The notes beneath the pieces are model-generated. The model saw only the letters and a program-made list of their open reading frames with translations. It did not search any database and had not been told where the DNA came from. The translations under genes and the position numbers were made by a program. DNA of 64,000 nucleotides from Plasmodium brasilianum. Taxonomy: Eukaryota; Apicomplexa; Aconoidasida; Haemosporida; Plasmodiidae. How positions within the stretch are numbered: position 1 is the first letter of the stretch; the number at the start of each line of letters is the position of its first letter. This document shows, piece after piece, positions 10,697-23,067 of the stretch. The stretch lies in assembly GCF_023973825.1 (NCBI RefSeq), contig NC_090124.1, positions 774,501 to 838,500 on the forward strand. The letters are read 5' to 3'.

Positions 10697-12130
10697 TCAC
10701 TTCATTTTCTTCTTTTTCCTCTCCTTATTATTGTTTTGTACGTTCTGGTTTCTTTCATTCGTTGCGGTCTTCCTACTTGGGTTATAAATTTTCATGCTAG
10801 TTAAGAAAAGGTCCCTTAAGCCACATTGGGTACATATGTCTGACAGTGTGCTCATACCCTTTGGGTCTATTTCACGCATGGTTTTTGGAAGTACTCGTGC
10901 TTCTTCTATATTTTCATATTCATTTAATTCAATATCATCCATACCTCTACAATCAAAATGTTTCCATCTCAATTTATTTAAACTATTGATGTAGAAATCT
11001 ACTTCATCTTTGGGGCCTTCACAAATAATAATTCCGGGATAACCTATTTTTGAATATCCTCCAATTTTTAATTCTTTTGCCCACTTAATTATGCATGATC
11101 TTTTTACTAAATTAAGTATATGATGTGAATAGCATAACCTTCGGGCTAATATTTTTTTATGATTGGAAAAGGACATATTATGATAGTATAGAAATGGTAA
11201 TTTGTCATCTATTATCTGGTTTTGATAATTTTGAAAATTTTCGTTACCTTCGTCTTCTTTTATATCACTTGTATTTTCCTGTTCATCTGATAAAGAAGAA
11301 ATATGCTCAACTACTGCCTCTTTCCTATTTTGTATATTTTCGACTAATTCGTTGACTTTATATATAATATTTAAAATACTACTCTCTTGGTCCAAGTAAT
11401 TTTGAATATCTTTATAAATTTCTTGATTAATATAACTATTCATATCAGGTGTGAAATTTTTTACATTTATATTAATTATTAAAAAAGATTTTAAAGGGTA
11501 ATCCTTTGGTAACTCAAAAGTTAAATTTATTATGTTATCTGAAATATTTTCATCATTTAATTGCATATATATTATTGTATCACTTTCTTTATTATTTTCA
11601 TTTTTTATATTTAATTCTTTATCTCGAACATAAATCAATTTTAAAGCTTCCAGTTCTTTTCTTTGCAACTCTTCACATTGTAGTAATATTTTTTCTCTTT
11701 CTTTTTTGTCCTTTATAACACACTCCACAAAAGTTTCATTGTCCTTCTTTCCCTCGTTTGAACTAGTGCCTTTAGTTTTTTTTTCTAAATTTTCCTTCTT
11801 CCCCTTAATTTTGCCCCTATGCACTTCCGCAGATTTGATATTACTTCTATTAATAATACTACTTCTGATATGACTACTTCTGATATTGCTACTTCTGATA
11901 TTACTAATTCCGATATTACTAATTCCGATATTACTAATTCCGATATTACTAATTCCGATATTACTAATTCCGATATTACTAATTCCGATATTACTACTTC
12001 CGATATTACAACTTCTGATATTATTATCTCTAATATTAGTACTACCCACGTTACTACTATTACTGTTACTATTATGTATTTTTACTCCACTCAATTTGTC
12101 ATGTGTTTTATCTCTTTTGCCTGGTAACAT
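10697..12130 (-). CDS. RWD domain plus Prp3-C (DUF1115) protein, RWDD2-like
   Basis: 477 residues from an ATG at 12130. The N-terminus carries a 15-bp repeat giving a SNIGI run (DNA 11880-12020), then a Lys-rich linker. An RWD domain follows at about residues 150-265: it starts at CEELQRKELEALKLIYVRD and has the family's hydrophobic strands and a YPL turn (FELPKDYPLKSF). After an acidic linker, a second domain (about residues 310-425) contains HHILNLVKRSCIIKWAKEL and a YPGIIICEG strand, as in the Prp3 C-terminal/DUF1115 domain. RWD followed by DUF1115 is the architecture of RWDD2A/B. The exact role is poorly known; RWD domains bind proteins such as Gcn2 or ubiquitin-pathway partners. Domain calls are from pattern only. 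Confidence 0.85.
   Translation of the reverse strand: MLPGKRDKTHDKLSGVKIHNSNSNSSNVGSTNIRDNNIRSCNIGSSNIGISNIGISNIGISNIGISNIGISNIGISNIRSSNIRSSHIRSSIINRSNIKSAEVHRGKIKGKKENLEKKTKGTSSNEGKKDNETFVECVIKDKKEREKILLQCEELQRKELEALKLIYVRDKELNIKNENNKESDTIIYMQLNDENISDNIINLTFELPKDYPLKSFLIININVKNFTPDMNSYINQEIYKDIQNYLDQESSILNIIYKVNELVENIQNRKEAVVEHISSLSDEQENTSDIKEDEGNENFQNYQNQIIDDKLPFLYYHNMSFSNHKKILARRLCYSHHILNLVKRSCIIKWAKELKIGGYSKIGYPGIIICEGPKDEVDFYINSLNKLRWKHFDCRGMDDIELNEYENIEEARVLPKTMREIDPKGMSTLSDICTQCGLRDLFLTSMKIYNPSRKTATNERNQNVQNNNKERKKKKMK
11880..12020 (-). repeat. 15-bp coding tandem repeat (SNIGI)
   Basis: GATATTACTAATTCC units on the + strand, about nine near-identical copies, encoding Ser-Asn-Ile-Gly-Ile near the N-terminus of the RWD protein. 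Confidence 0.9.
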
Positions 12131-13266
12131 AGTATAAAAAAGAATTTATATTAAAACTGAAGTTAAAAAAGGGGGAAAAAATTATGCTACATCTTAATTC
12201 TTTTATCTTTGAGCTATTATATTTTTCATAATATAATTATTAATTTGTCGCAAGGATGAAAAGAATAAAAAAAAATAAAATAAAATAACAGCTAGTTTAC
12301 ATGAACAGTTCATAATTTTGTGCGCATCTCCGAAATCTTATTTATTATTGGGTATCTTCGCATTATTATTTATTATTATTTTTTTTTTTAAGTACACTTC
12401 ATAATCATACATGAAAAAATTTTCCTTCATTTTCCTATTTGATATTCATTCAATCTGTTAAAAATATGTTTGATAAAAATACAAAAAAAAGAAAATTGTG
12501 ATATATAATAGTTGCACAAACGGGTGATATCACGACTGATTGTACAGGGAACAATGATGTTTCTCAAACATCCGTATTTTGCTTCATTCACTTTAAATAT
12601 TGTAAAAAATCGTACATATATTTACATAGTATAAAAAGGGAAAATACATGTATTACACAAAAAACAGATAAAGGAACAAGAACAAAAATCAGAAATTATA
12701 TTTGAGTAAATTTATGCAAATATAACATATTATATCATCTGTATGTTTGTTTAATTATTTGAATAATTCTTTTTTACAACTATTTTTTTTTTTTTTTTAT
12801 AGTTAAGAATATCTATGTATGTAATTAAAATATGCCTTTATATTGTACTTTCAAGTGAAATATTGAAAAAATAAAGATATATATACCATTTATTTTATAT
12901 AAGTATATACATAAATTATACACGAATCTTAAGACGTACATCCTGTCATAATATAATTTAGACTTTGCAACACCTTTAATCATTTGTGTACACGCAATAT
13001 TCGACAATTAAAAAGCAGATTTAAAATATTCTTATTTTTGTCTTTTTTGTTCTTTTTATCTTTTTTTTTTGGTTTTTTCTTCAGTAAATTTTTAATTAAA
13101 ACATTTCTGATAATACGTGCAAATGTTACACTTCCAAAAAAGGAAAAAAAAAAAAATACAGGAAAATAATGTTAAATGAAATTAAAAATACAAAAAAAAT
13201 GTACACATACAGTTGGACAGATCAACGAAAAAAAAAATTGGGAAAATTAAAAATGAAAAAACAGCT
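12131..13266. other. Intergenic, nothing recognised
   Basis: AT-rich with short poly(A)/poly(T) runs. It probably holds the RWD gene's promoter and the 3' UTR of the SF3B5 gene, both read on the minus strand. Frames at 12825-13007 and 12984-13169 are low complexity. Confidence 0.5.
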
Positions 13267-14013
13267 TTATTGCTTCAATTCCTTTTTTGGCTTGGGAACG
13301 ACTGGAAGTGACATATTCTAAACAAAAGAAAAAAAAAAAATTTTTTAACTCATATATGGAACGTAAAATTTTGGAACAAAATAACATAAATAGATGTAAT
13401 AAGCACATATATGTATTTAAATATATGCATCATGAGTCCTATAATTTACCTGAAGACATCGATATCTTATTTTGGCAATTGGTTCATTTTCTACAATTGC
13501 AAAATAAGCCAACCTAAAAAAAAAAAAAAAAAAAAAAAACAAGTAAATAAAAGCATACATATAAAAAAGATCACTTTTAGAGTAATACGTACATACATCC
13601 ATGTTTGCATATATATATGTATACATATATTCCCATTAACATTTCACTTTTAAAATACCTTGAATAATGTCCAACATGCGATGCTAAGGTGTCTCTGTGG
13701 ATATTCGTTAACCATTCCCTAAAATGTATAAGGAAAAAAATTTCAGCATAAACATGCATAAATACACAAATACAAAAATACACATATAAATAGATAAATC
13801 CATATACAACATACACTTCGAAAGTAAAGAAAATGTTGCATCATACGTTTATATCATTCTCAATTTATTATCTATGTGTGTAAATATTTATTTTTTTGAG
13901 GTTTTTTTAATATCGACGTACCACCTAGTTGTATCAGAATGACCTGAGCCTTGATATTTGCTCTGTAGATGTTCCAACTGTGCATGAATATTAAATCTAT
14001 CAAATGTAGACAT
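13267..14013 (-). CDS. SF3B5: Splicing factor 3B subunit 5 (SF3b10), four exons
   Basis: Four short exons on the minus strand: 13922-14013, 13659-13718, 13450-13513 and 13267-13317. All introns are GT...AG and the phases join exactly, giving 267 nt and 88 residues (human SF3B5 is about 86). The product begins MSTFDRFNIHAQLEHLQSKY, then GSGHSDTTRWEW, a HVGHY...AYFAIVENE core and RYRCLQNMSLP. This is the SF3B5 pattern through almost its whole length. SF3B5 is a small subunit of the U2 snRNP SF3b complex, which recognises the branch site during pre-mRNA splicing in the nucleus. The gene lies in a region otherwise without long frames. The tail is Lys/Pro-rich rather than the human Pro-rich end. 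Confidence 0.97.
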
Positions 14014-14514
14014 TTTTTTTTTTTTTTGTATGTTTTACAAGAAAATTTAGATTCCCTTTTTTAGTTTTTTTTTTTTTTTTTTTGAATAATATGGACCGTA
14101 AAATTATAGGGATTTTTTTTTTTTTTTATTTAAATGTATAAATTATTAATCTACATACATAAAAAAATGTGAAAATTATATTCATTAATATGGTATTTGT
14201 ATGTAACTTCTTTTCAACTTTATTTCATCTCCTTTTCCGTAAACATTATTTTTATATGAGCTCTCATATTTTTAAAAAATGGCTAATACGATATTAACTC
14301 TCTTTAAATTTATATCAATCGTATAATTTGGAAAGGTACAACATATATATACATAAATTATTTGATAAATAACTAAATAAACATATTACATAATAACATG
14401 TGAAAAGTCGGGAATTACCATATATCTCAAGTTTGAGAAAAATTTCCTCTTCTCGTGTTCTTTATAAATTCATGTATTAACTTGGGTAAAAAATGGAATG
14501 TAAGGTAAATAAAT

Positions 14515-14551
<37 letters not shown>

Positions 14552-15034
14552 CTGGTGAACTAGCATACATTATTATTGTTATTTTTTACAACGAAAATGA
14601 TAATTTAACATTGTTACCTTGTGAACTGCTATTTTCTGTACATACTAAATACATTAAACATATTTTATACGAGTATATGTACAAAAATAGATAACTAAAT
14701 ATAATTAAATGGTATACTATATTAATATTTGTTCCTCTTCGAGTATGTGCCATATAAGTATTATATGTTGTATTTGTTTATAAATTTTTTACGTACTAAA
14801 TGTACATTTTCTAAAGTTGGTTTTGTAAAGTTTATTTAATCAATAAAAAATAAATAAAAAAAAAAAAAAAGGAATTATAAAAAAGTTCTCCCATAAATCT
14901 ATTGGGTGATTTTATTTTTTTCAATATAAGTAGAAAAAAAAAGTGCTCGTTTTATTATATTTTATTTTGTTATGTTCTGTTTTGTTTTTGTTTAATTTTT
15001 TTTTTTTTTTTTTGCTACTTTTGTATAATCACAG

Positions 15035-16618
15035 AATACCGGTATTCGTTCGTCATTTTTGAAATTAACAGAGTTATATACAACAAGTGTACCATTGGCT
15101 CGGCCTCTTCGTTATAACATAAGTTACTTTGCTTTACTGTATTTCATTTTTTATTATTTTATTTATTTAATATTCCCAAAGTTCTTTATAATTTTTATGC
15201 TATATATTAATGTGTGGAAATAATACAACTGATAAGTTTTTTCTCATGTAAAATACGTGCAAGTTTTTTTTCCCAAATATGTTAGTATAAAGAATGTAGT
15301 GTGTGCAATGTGTAGTACGATGTGTATAATATATAGCACACTGAATGGACATACTGGGAAAGCATAGGTTTTAAAGCGTATCAAAAGAGAATTTTCCCCA
15401 ATTTTTGACTATGTTAAGAATAGTAATAAAAATATTGAAAACAGTAGAACGTTTATGATCTTAACTGAACGAATGATTACCCCAACAGATATTAAGCACA
15501 CTTGTGAGTATATATATATGTACATATATTCTTAGCGAAAGAGCTTTATACAAAAACAGAGTTGGCAAATCGGCCAAATTGGTTAAATCGGCCAAATTGG
15601 TTAAATCGGCCAAATTGGTTAAATCAGCCAAATTGGTTAAATCAGCCAAATTGGTTAAATTAGCCAAATTGGTTAAATCAGTCAAATCAGTTAAATCAGT
15701 TAAATCAGTCAAATCAGTTAAATCAGTCAATTCGATTAAATTGGTCAAATAAGTGATTTCATATTTTGAAACTTAAGAAACCATAAAACATTGTTTGAAA
15801 ATTTTCATCTGTTATATTAAATTTATTTGCATTATTAATCGGGGTGAGATCATTACTTTTATATTTTTTCATAAAAATTATAATCTATTTTGATAAAATT
15901 AATTTTTATGAAAGTTTATTCTACAAAATGAGATAATGAAGCAGCTGCTTGTTACATAGATGATGATGTATTTATATTATTTCTCCTTATATTTTTTGTA
16001 TCTTTTTATGCACAAAATAGCAAAGTATACACATCCATGTGTTTATGTTGTTTTCTACAATGCATTATATATGGTTAAGAACACAGTTAAGTTAATATTA
16101 ATATGTTTCTTATACAAATATGTACGTTCTCTTTATGTGAAAAAAAAAAAGAAAAAAAAGATTTTCTAAATGAGAGAGATAGTGGTATTATTATTATTAC
16201 TATTACTATGGAGGAATAAAAATAAAAGGCACATTTTATAATGAACTGTTAATAATGAGTGAAATTTTTTTTTTTTGTGTCGTATGTTTTTATGTTATGC
16301 ACGGGGAACCTTCTCCATACATGTATAATATATTTGTATATTTATATATACATATGTATAAATAATTTTTATAAAATTACATAATTGTTGGTACAAACGT
16401 GCAAGTTGCTATATATATACACCCATACATGTGCAGTTTTGTAAATTCACATGTGCTGAACATTTCATAAGATCATATGAGAAATTTAAAAAATGAACAA
16501 ACGTTAAAACGGTTAGTATTTTATACTCCTATTTCAGACTACTAACCTGTGTACCTAAATTCGATAAGTTGAAACAAAACATGGAGGCAAAAAAGAGAAG
16601 ATCGTTTGACGACATATG
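15035..16618 (+). CDS. Unresolved spliced gene; one reading resembles OPA3-like proteins
   Basis: Several exon-like islands lie on the + strand. At 15035, after ...TAATCACAG, a frame reads NTGIRSSFLKLTELY and then SVPLARPLRYN up to a possible donor at 15123. A segment after CATAG (about 15373) reads on as FKAYQKRIFPNF if joined in phase, then meets TGA; in another frame the same DNA reads KRIKREFSPIFDYVKNSNKN and ILTERMITPTDIKHT up to a GTGAGT. An 18-bp repeat (15567-15750) reads SAKLVK. Further islands are LQNEIMKQLL (about 15914-15950) and CVPKFDKLKQ...RRSFDDI ending in TGA at 16618. The joined PLARPL...I...A.....F spacing matches OPA3's KPL...I...A.....F pattern. The frames do not chain cleanly, so boundaries and identity are weak and the true start is not found. 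Confidence 0.3.
15567..15750 (+). repeat. 18-bp tandem repeat, open frame SAKLVK
   Basis: AAATCGGCCAAATTGGTT units, about ten copies, decaying into TCAGTTAAA-type units. The period is a multiple of three and one forward frame is open throughout (Ser-Ala-Lys-Leu-Val-Lys, later Ser-Val-Lys), ending at TAA 15752. It may be a coding exon or an intronic minisatellite. Confidence 0.8.
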
Positions 16619-16954
16619 ATTGGTTAAATGCATTATTTCACTATCAAAAAATAACAGAAGTAATAATAATAGCAAAATGTTTCACAGGTATTCGTCCTTA
16701 TTAATTGCATACTTAAAAATAAAAAGGGGTCATCAGGATCATCATTATTATAATCATTACCACTATATATATATGTGCATATATATACGTATACATATAT
16801 ATGTATATATATATATAGGTACGATTTACAAAAGTTTGAAATATAATGCCGAAAAGCAGTTCTACGAAATATCAACTTTTCCCGTCTCCTTATAATGAAA
16901 CAAATGGATAATACTGCAATTTAAATATTTTCTTTAATTTTCTATTATAAGATA

Positions 16955-16992
<38 letters not shown>

Positions 16993-18029
16993 AATTTCTT
17001 TTACACATCAGTACTTATGGGAAAGCTCTTATTTGCACAAATTAAATTTTTTAGAACTAAAATTTATAAGAAGGAACGTAAAAATGTAATAATTTTTCAT
17101 CATAGCATTTCTGTTGGGTTTATATACATATTTACATTTACGTTAATATATATATGAAAATAAAAAGGTAAAACTATTCTTATGTTTATGCCTATATAAC
17201 CCTAGTTTTAGTGGTGTACATTAAAAAAAAAAAGGCGGTCTTTTTTTAACATTTGCGCACTTTTTTATTTTACATATAAAAATAGCATAAAAAATACAAA
17301 CGTAAAAAAATACGAATTATTTTAACATTTGTTACTTTGTTCCTTTGTAGGTTAAATGCAACTGTCATAATATTTGTCACTGTAGTCAATAATTTTTTTT
17401 TTTTTTTTTCTAATTTTCGTATATTTTTTCATATAAAACAAATTTTCTTATTATACATACTCAAGAAAAGGTTCATACATATTAAAATATGTATATCGTA
17501 TGATATGCAGTACGTATATATATATATATATATATATAATAAAATATTTATATATATGTATACATATGTATGTAAATATATGTAAGAAATGTACATATGT
17601 AAAAAATATACGCATGTATAATAAACTATTCGTAAAAAAGTGGGTAAGAACAATTTAATTTTTATTTTAAAAATAAAGAAATTAACGCGGTCATTATGCA
17701 TCAAAAATCTACTCACGCAAAAGGATGTTAAATATTTATATATATATATGTATATAATATATGCATATAATATATGTATATTTTATGTATATATCTTTTT
17801 TTCTATCGTTATGCTTTCAACCATAATTTTATTTATATATAATGATTATAATAATACATATCAACATTATTATTATATATCTCTCATAACATATACAAAA
17901 CGAAATGTACTTTTTTATTTTATTGTAATTACAATAATTACATCATATCATAAAAATAGCAGATAAAATATAATTCCTTAAAATGTCAATTTTCTCTCTT
18001 TTTTTTTTTTTTTTTGGTCCTCCATATAT

Positions 18030-18062
<33 letters not shown>

Positions 18063-19395
18063 TAAAATTTACGTTACGCCTTTGTTTTTTTTTAATTTTT
18101 ATGTTTCAAATATACGCATATAATATTATTATACATAAAAGTATATATAATATATATATATATATATGTATATTTTTCTTTTTTTTTTTTTTTGCAAATG
18201 TTCTTATTTTCAAGTACAATTTTATTTTTCTTTAAAAAATTTTTACCTTTTATTAATTTATAAATATATATTTATTTTTATTTATATATTTAAATAAATA
18301 TAAATTAATCGCAATTTTCATTTCATTTCAAAATTATCCTGTTTTTATTCTAAATCCATTACATTTTATTTTTTTTTGCATCTCTTATATATTTATTTTG
18401 TTAATATTTTTATGTAATTTTTCAATTGTACAAATTATTTTTTTTTTTTATTTTAAAATTGTTTATTTTTCATTTTAGCTTATTATATAAAGTAATATTA
18501 TTTTTATATACATAAATTTATTATATATAAATTTTATATATATATATAATATTACTAAATATATTTGGTATAATATATATATATAGTAATATTACCCCAA
18601 TTTCATTTTCTGCTCCTTGTTAAATCCATTTTATGCTGCATTTCTTTTTCTTTTCTTTTTCTTTTCTTTTTTCTTTTTCTTTTTTCTTCTTTTCATTTCT
18701 TCTATTAATGTTTTCTTATTTGAAGGAAAAATATATTGAGTCACATTAAAAGGGCTAAAATTAAATAAATTAAAAAAAAAAAAAAAAAAAAAAACACCTT
18801 TTATTATATTAAATATAATATTTTCCTTTCGATTTGACGTTGTATACTACTTAATAATTTAATTAATAAATAAAAAATTATTATGAACGTATTAACGGAT
18901 GCTAAAAAGAGGAGGAATATTATATAATAATAAAATTAAAAAGATACCTTATATAAATTTTATCGTAATAAGGAATAATGTATAATAGAAATATTTAATT
19001 TCTCTTTAGATGCTTTGTAAAAAAAAGGAAGAAAAAACAAACAGAAAAAGTAAAAAAAGCAGAAAAAACGAAATAAACAAAAAAAAAAAAAAAAAAATAG
19101 CAGAAAAAACAAAATAAGCGAAAGTTGTTCTCTTTAAATTCAAAATTAAGAAAATCTCTGTTTTAACATTTTCATAGAGAACAGATTATAATTTAGCTGC
19201 TTCATTATATATGTATATAATACATATATATTAACGCACGTATATATATATATATATGTATACATATGAGTACACATGGTATAAGTAGATAAAAATATAT
19301 GTTACATGTACTGAGTAATATTATATTTCATTACGTGTGTGTTTTACATTCTACTTTTCACTCTTCGTTTTTCATTCGTTCATGTATATTCACAA

Positions 19396-19438
<43 letters not shown>

Positions 19439-21309
19439 TATTTACTTGACACATATATATTTACACTAATAAGTCCCTTGTATATGTACACAACATAATA
19501 AGTATATATTATATATATTTGTGTACATTGTTATTCATATATATTATCCCTCAATATTAAAGTATATCTCTACTGTTACATAAGTGACTGTTGGTTTAAG
19601 TGAAAATATATAAAGAAATAAATATGAATTAGAATTAACAAACGAAAATTCTAGAATAAACAAAAAGAAAAATTAAAAAAGTATATTATAATAATTTAAA
19701 AAAAAAAATTAATGTTAGTATTGTGAACACAACACATTTATATGAGGTTTGAATGAAAAAAAATACATTAAAATAAATTTATTGGATTTGCGCACATACA
19801 TAATTATATATATATATACATATATGTGTGTACATATTTCTGAATACAGTTACATCGGTATATATATATATATATATGGGCAAATGTACGTATAGATATA
19901 TATTTATATATGTATATATATATATTTGTGTTGTGTCTGTATGTGCAAATCTCTCTTTTATGTTTAAATGTTACCGTTTTTACTTATTAAAATGTATTGT
20001 TAATATGCTTGGAGATAAAAAAAAATTTCGAGGAGTTGTACATCAGGATAGAATTTGCATTTACTCGAGAACGTAAAAATAATTTTTTTTTTTTTTTCTT
20101 TCAGATTGGAAATATGTAGAAAAAAAAAAAAAAAGAAAAGAGAAAAAGAAAAAAAAAAAAAAAAAAATACATTAATAATAAGTGTGCATTATTATCCTAT
20201 ATATATGTATATATATATATAACAAGTAACTGTCATGCAGCATGTATATATAAGCTTCAAATAGCAGAAATTTGTACGAAATAATATAGTATGTGTTGGA
20301 TTGATTGTGCATGCATATATGTATGTACGTTTGTATATATAAGTATGTATTGATGTAGGTGCATATGTATTATGTATGTACGTATGTATTCATTTTTCAA
20401 TATAAATTTCATACGTGTTTAAAATAGACGGAAACTTCGAATTTTAGGAATACTACAATAGGAAATTACTATTACTAGAATAAAATAAATAAACGTATTT
20501 TTGTAATTCTGTAATGTTAACTTATGATTTATTCCAACACTATTGAGGTAAGATTTCGTAAAATTATGTATATGTGCAATATCGTATATTCACAGCATTG
20601 TCATTATTTTCATATGTATGTGCGTTTATGGTCACCTGCATAAATATACACATACAAATACATACAACGCATACATAAATATATATTTATATTTTTATAT
20701 GTATATCTTCGATGCCCTAATTACACACAAGTTGTGTTTTGTCTTATGTATGAGCCAAATATATAGACTATTGCACACCCTGTACAATATACTCTCTATT
20801 TGTACAAGAAAACATTTATATGTATATCAGTACATATTAGTCATGTTAATGCATATATACACATTAGTACTTACTCATATTAATATATACTCATATTAAT
20901 ATATACTCATATTAATATATACTCATATTAATACATACTCTTATTAGTACATACTCACATTAATACATATATATATATATATATTAACGCATGTACATAG
21001 TTATACAAATATGTGGGAATGTTGAATGTTTATTTTTAACAGTATTAAATATTGCTTAAACAAGAAGTAATATAAAGAGAAAAGTATATAAATTTTTTTT
21101 ATATTTTTAAAATAATGTAAAATTAAATTAAGGAGGTAAAACATAACGAAAGTATACTAAATTAATAGAATTACATATTTTTATTTTTTTTGATAAACTG
21201 TGTGGAAGAAAATAGAATATAATAGATACTTTTTTGGATGCTTATAAAACTATGAATCGTTTGTACATTCATATGCATATGCATGTTAAACACGTACAAA
21301 TGTGCATGC

Positions 21310-21346
<37 letters not shown>

Positions 21347-21908
21347 GCGCATAAAATACGAACATGCATTTTGTTCATCCTTTTTACGTAAGAAAGTATA
21401 TATGCATATATAAAGTTTACATATAGACGGAAGAACTGATTTGGGTGTATTTTTTGTGTTGTTAGGTAGGTACATTTGCATGATATATATACATATGTAT
21501 GTATATATGTATGCATGTATATTTATATGTATTTATGTATAGATAGATACGTGTTGCGTTTATCCAGTCCATTATCTCTGCGTACTTGCACATTTTACAT
21601 ATATTCATTTACGTATGGACAATTTTTCTTATTCGTCCTTTTTCGAATAGTTCTTTTGGTTTATTATGATACTTTTGCATTATATTGTATATGTATAATT
21701 ATTAATATATGAATGTGCGCTCGTATGTGTTTTACATATGCATGAATATAAAATACACACAGATGATGTGTATATGCTTGTTTTTACTTATTAGCACAAA
21801 ATTACATTGTTTTATTGTTTAGACAGTCATGAGAAACATATATAACATGTTTTTAAGTATAAGCATATTTTAGTTTAAATAAAAATTTTTACGTGTTCGC
21901 ATATGTAA

Positions 21909-21948
<40 letters not shown>

Positions 21949-22542
21949 TTATACATACTTATACACATACATTTATACATGTATGCTCATATAAATATTG
22001 ACTATTTATATGTATACTTTTAAAAGTATTGCGGATACTAATGAATATATCCTTTCTGTATATATATGTTTCGCTTTTCTTTTCTTTTTTTTCTTTTTCT
22101 TTTTTATTTATTTAATTTTTTTTATTTTCATTTTTTCATTTTAGTTTTTTAAATTTTAGTATTTTATTTTTATGAAAATAAGGAGGTGTAAGAAAGATTT
22201 TTGAATCATTTCTGTACATTCTTCATGGTGGTTATACTTAAAAGAGGGCTACACATCTAGTGTTTATATAAATTAAACAGCAGTACACAAATACACGTGT
22301 ACACAAGCATAAGCACCTATACATATATATATATATATATGCATACCTGCCTGTGCCCACGTGCACTCATTTGTTATACACATTATCTTACTAATTAAGT
22401 AATAATTGAAGGTACAATAGTAAAAAGTATGATCAGCTAAGTCAGTTGCTTATTTAAAGTTTATTTTTAAAAGGGAATAAAAAGAAAAGAATACGACGCC
22501 AATAATTTGATAAGATTACGCACAAAGCTTAGAATAAATCTA

Positions 22543-22573
<31 letters not shown>

Positions 22574-23067
22574 GAATATAATATAGTAGAATACAATACA
22601 ATACAAAAAGAAAGAAGAAAAAAAAGTTATAATATAAATATAATAAGTTAGATAATTCAATATGTGCAAAAATAGCATCCTAGCGTAATAGCACTGTTGA
22701 AAATGCAGTTGTTTTTGAAAAATTAATATATCTATATATATATAAATATATATAAGATATATAATATATAAATATATATAAGATATATAATATATAAATA
22801 TATATTATATATATAATATATATTATATATATTTTTTTTTTTTTCGGGGATATAACGGTTAACAGAATTTTTATTTTTATCGCTACGTTTTCTTTTTGAG
22901 CGAGCATACTGCACATATATGTATATATGTGTATGGGTATACGTATATATATGCACGTGTGTATATATATGTATGAACGTGTAAATATATGTGCACGTGT
23001 ATGTATACATATATATATACATATGTACCCGTCATAACAAAGTTTACCTTCATTTTTCATTTCTGAA
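16619..23067. other. 6.4-kb gene-poor stretch upstream of the FCP1 gene
   Basis: Extremely AT-rich with many (TA)n runs, poly(A)/poly(T) tracts and a (16-bp) TACTCATATTAATATA repeat (about 20866-20965). The AT-richest part is about 17.9-18.6 kb. The only non-repetitive short frame I noted is near 19960-20076 (a LGDKKKFRGVVHQDRICIY segment), without a clear gene structure. The FCP1 promoter and 5' UTR must lie in the right part. No gene is called. Confidence 0.55.
20866..20965. repeat. 16-bp intergenic tandem repeat
   Basis: TACTCATATTAATATA units, about six imperfect copies. Confidence 0.75.

Noticed and set aside
17900..18600. Centromere candidate in the AT-richest part
   Set aside because: It still contains regular G/C, lacks a compact repeat core, and is shorter than the 2-kb >97% AT blocks known as Plasmodium centromeres. 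The likely syntenic position is also not centromeric, as far as I recall.
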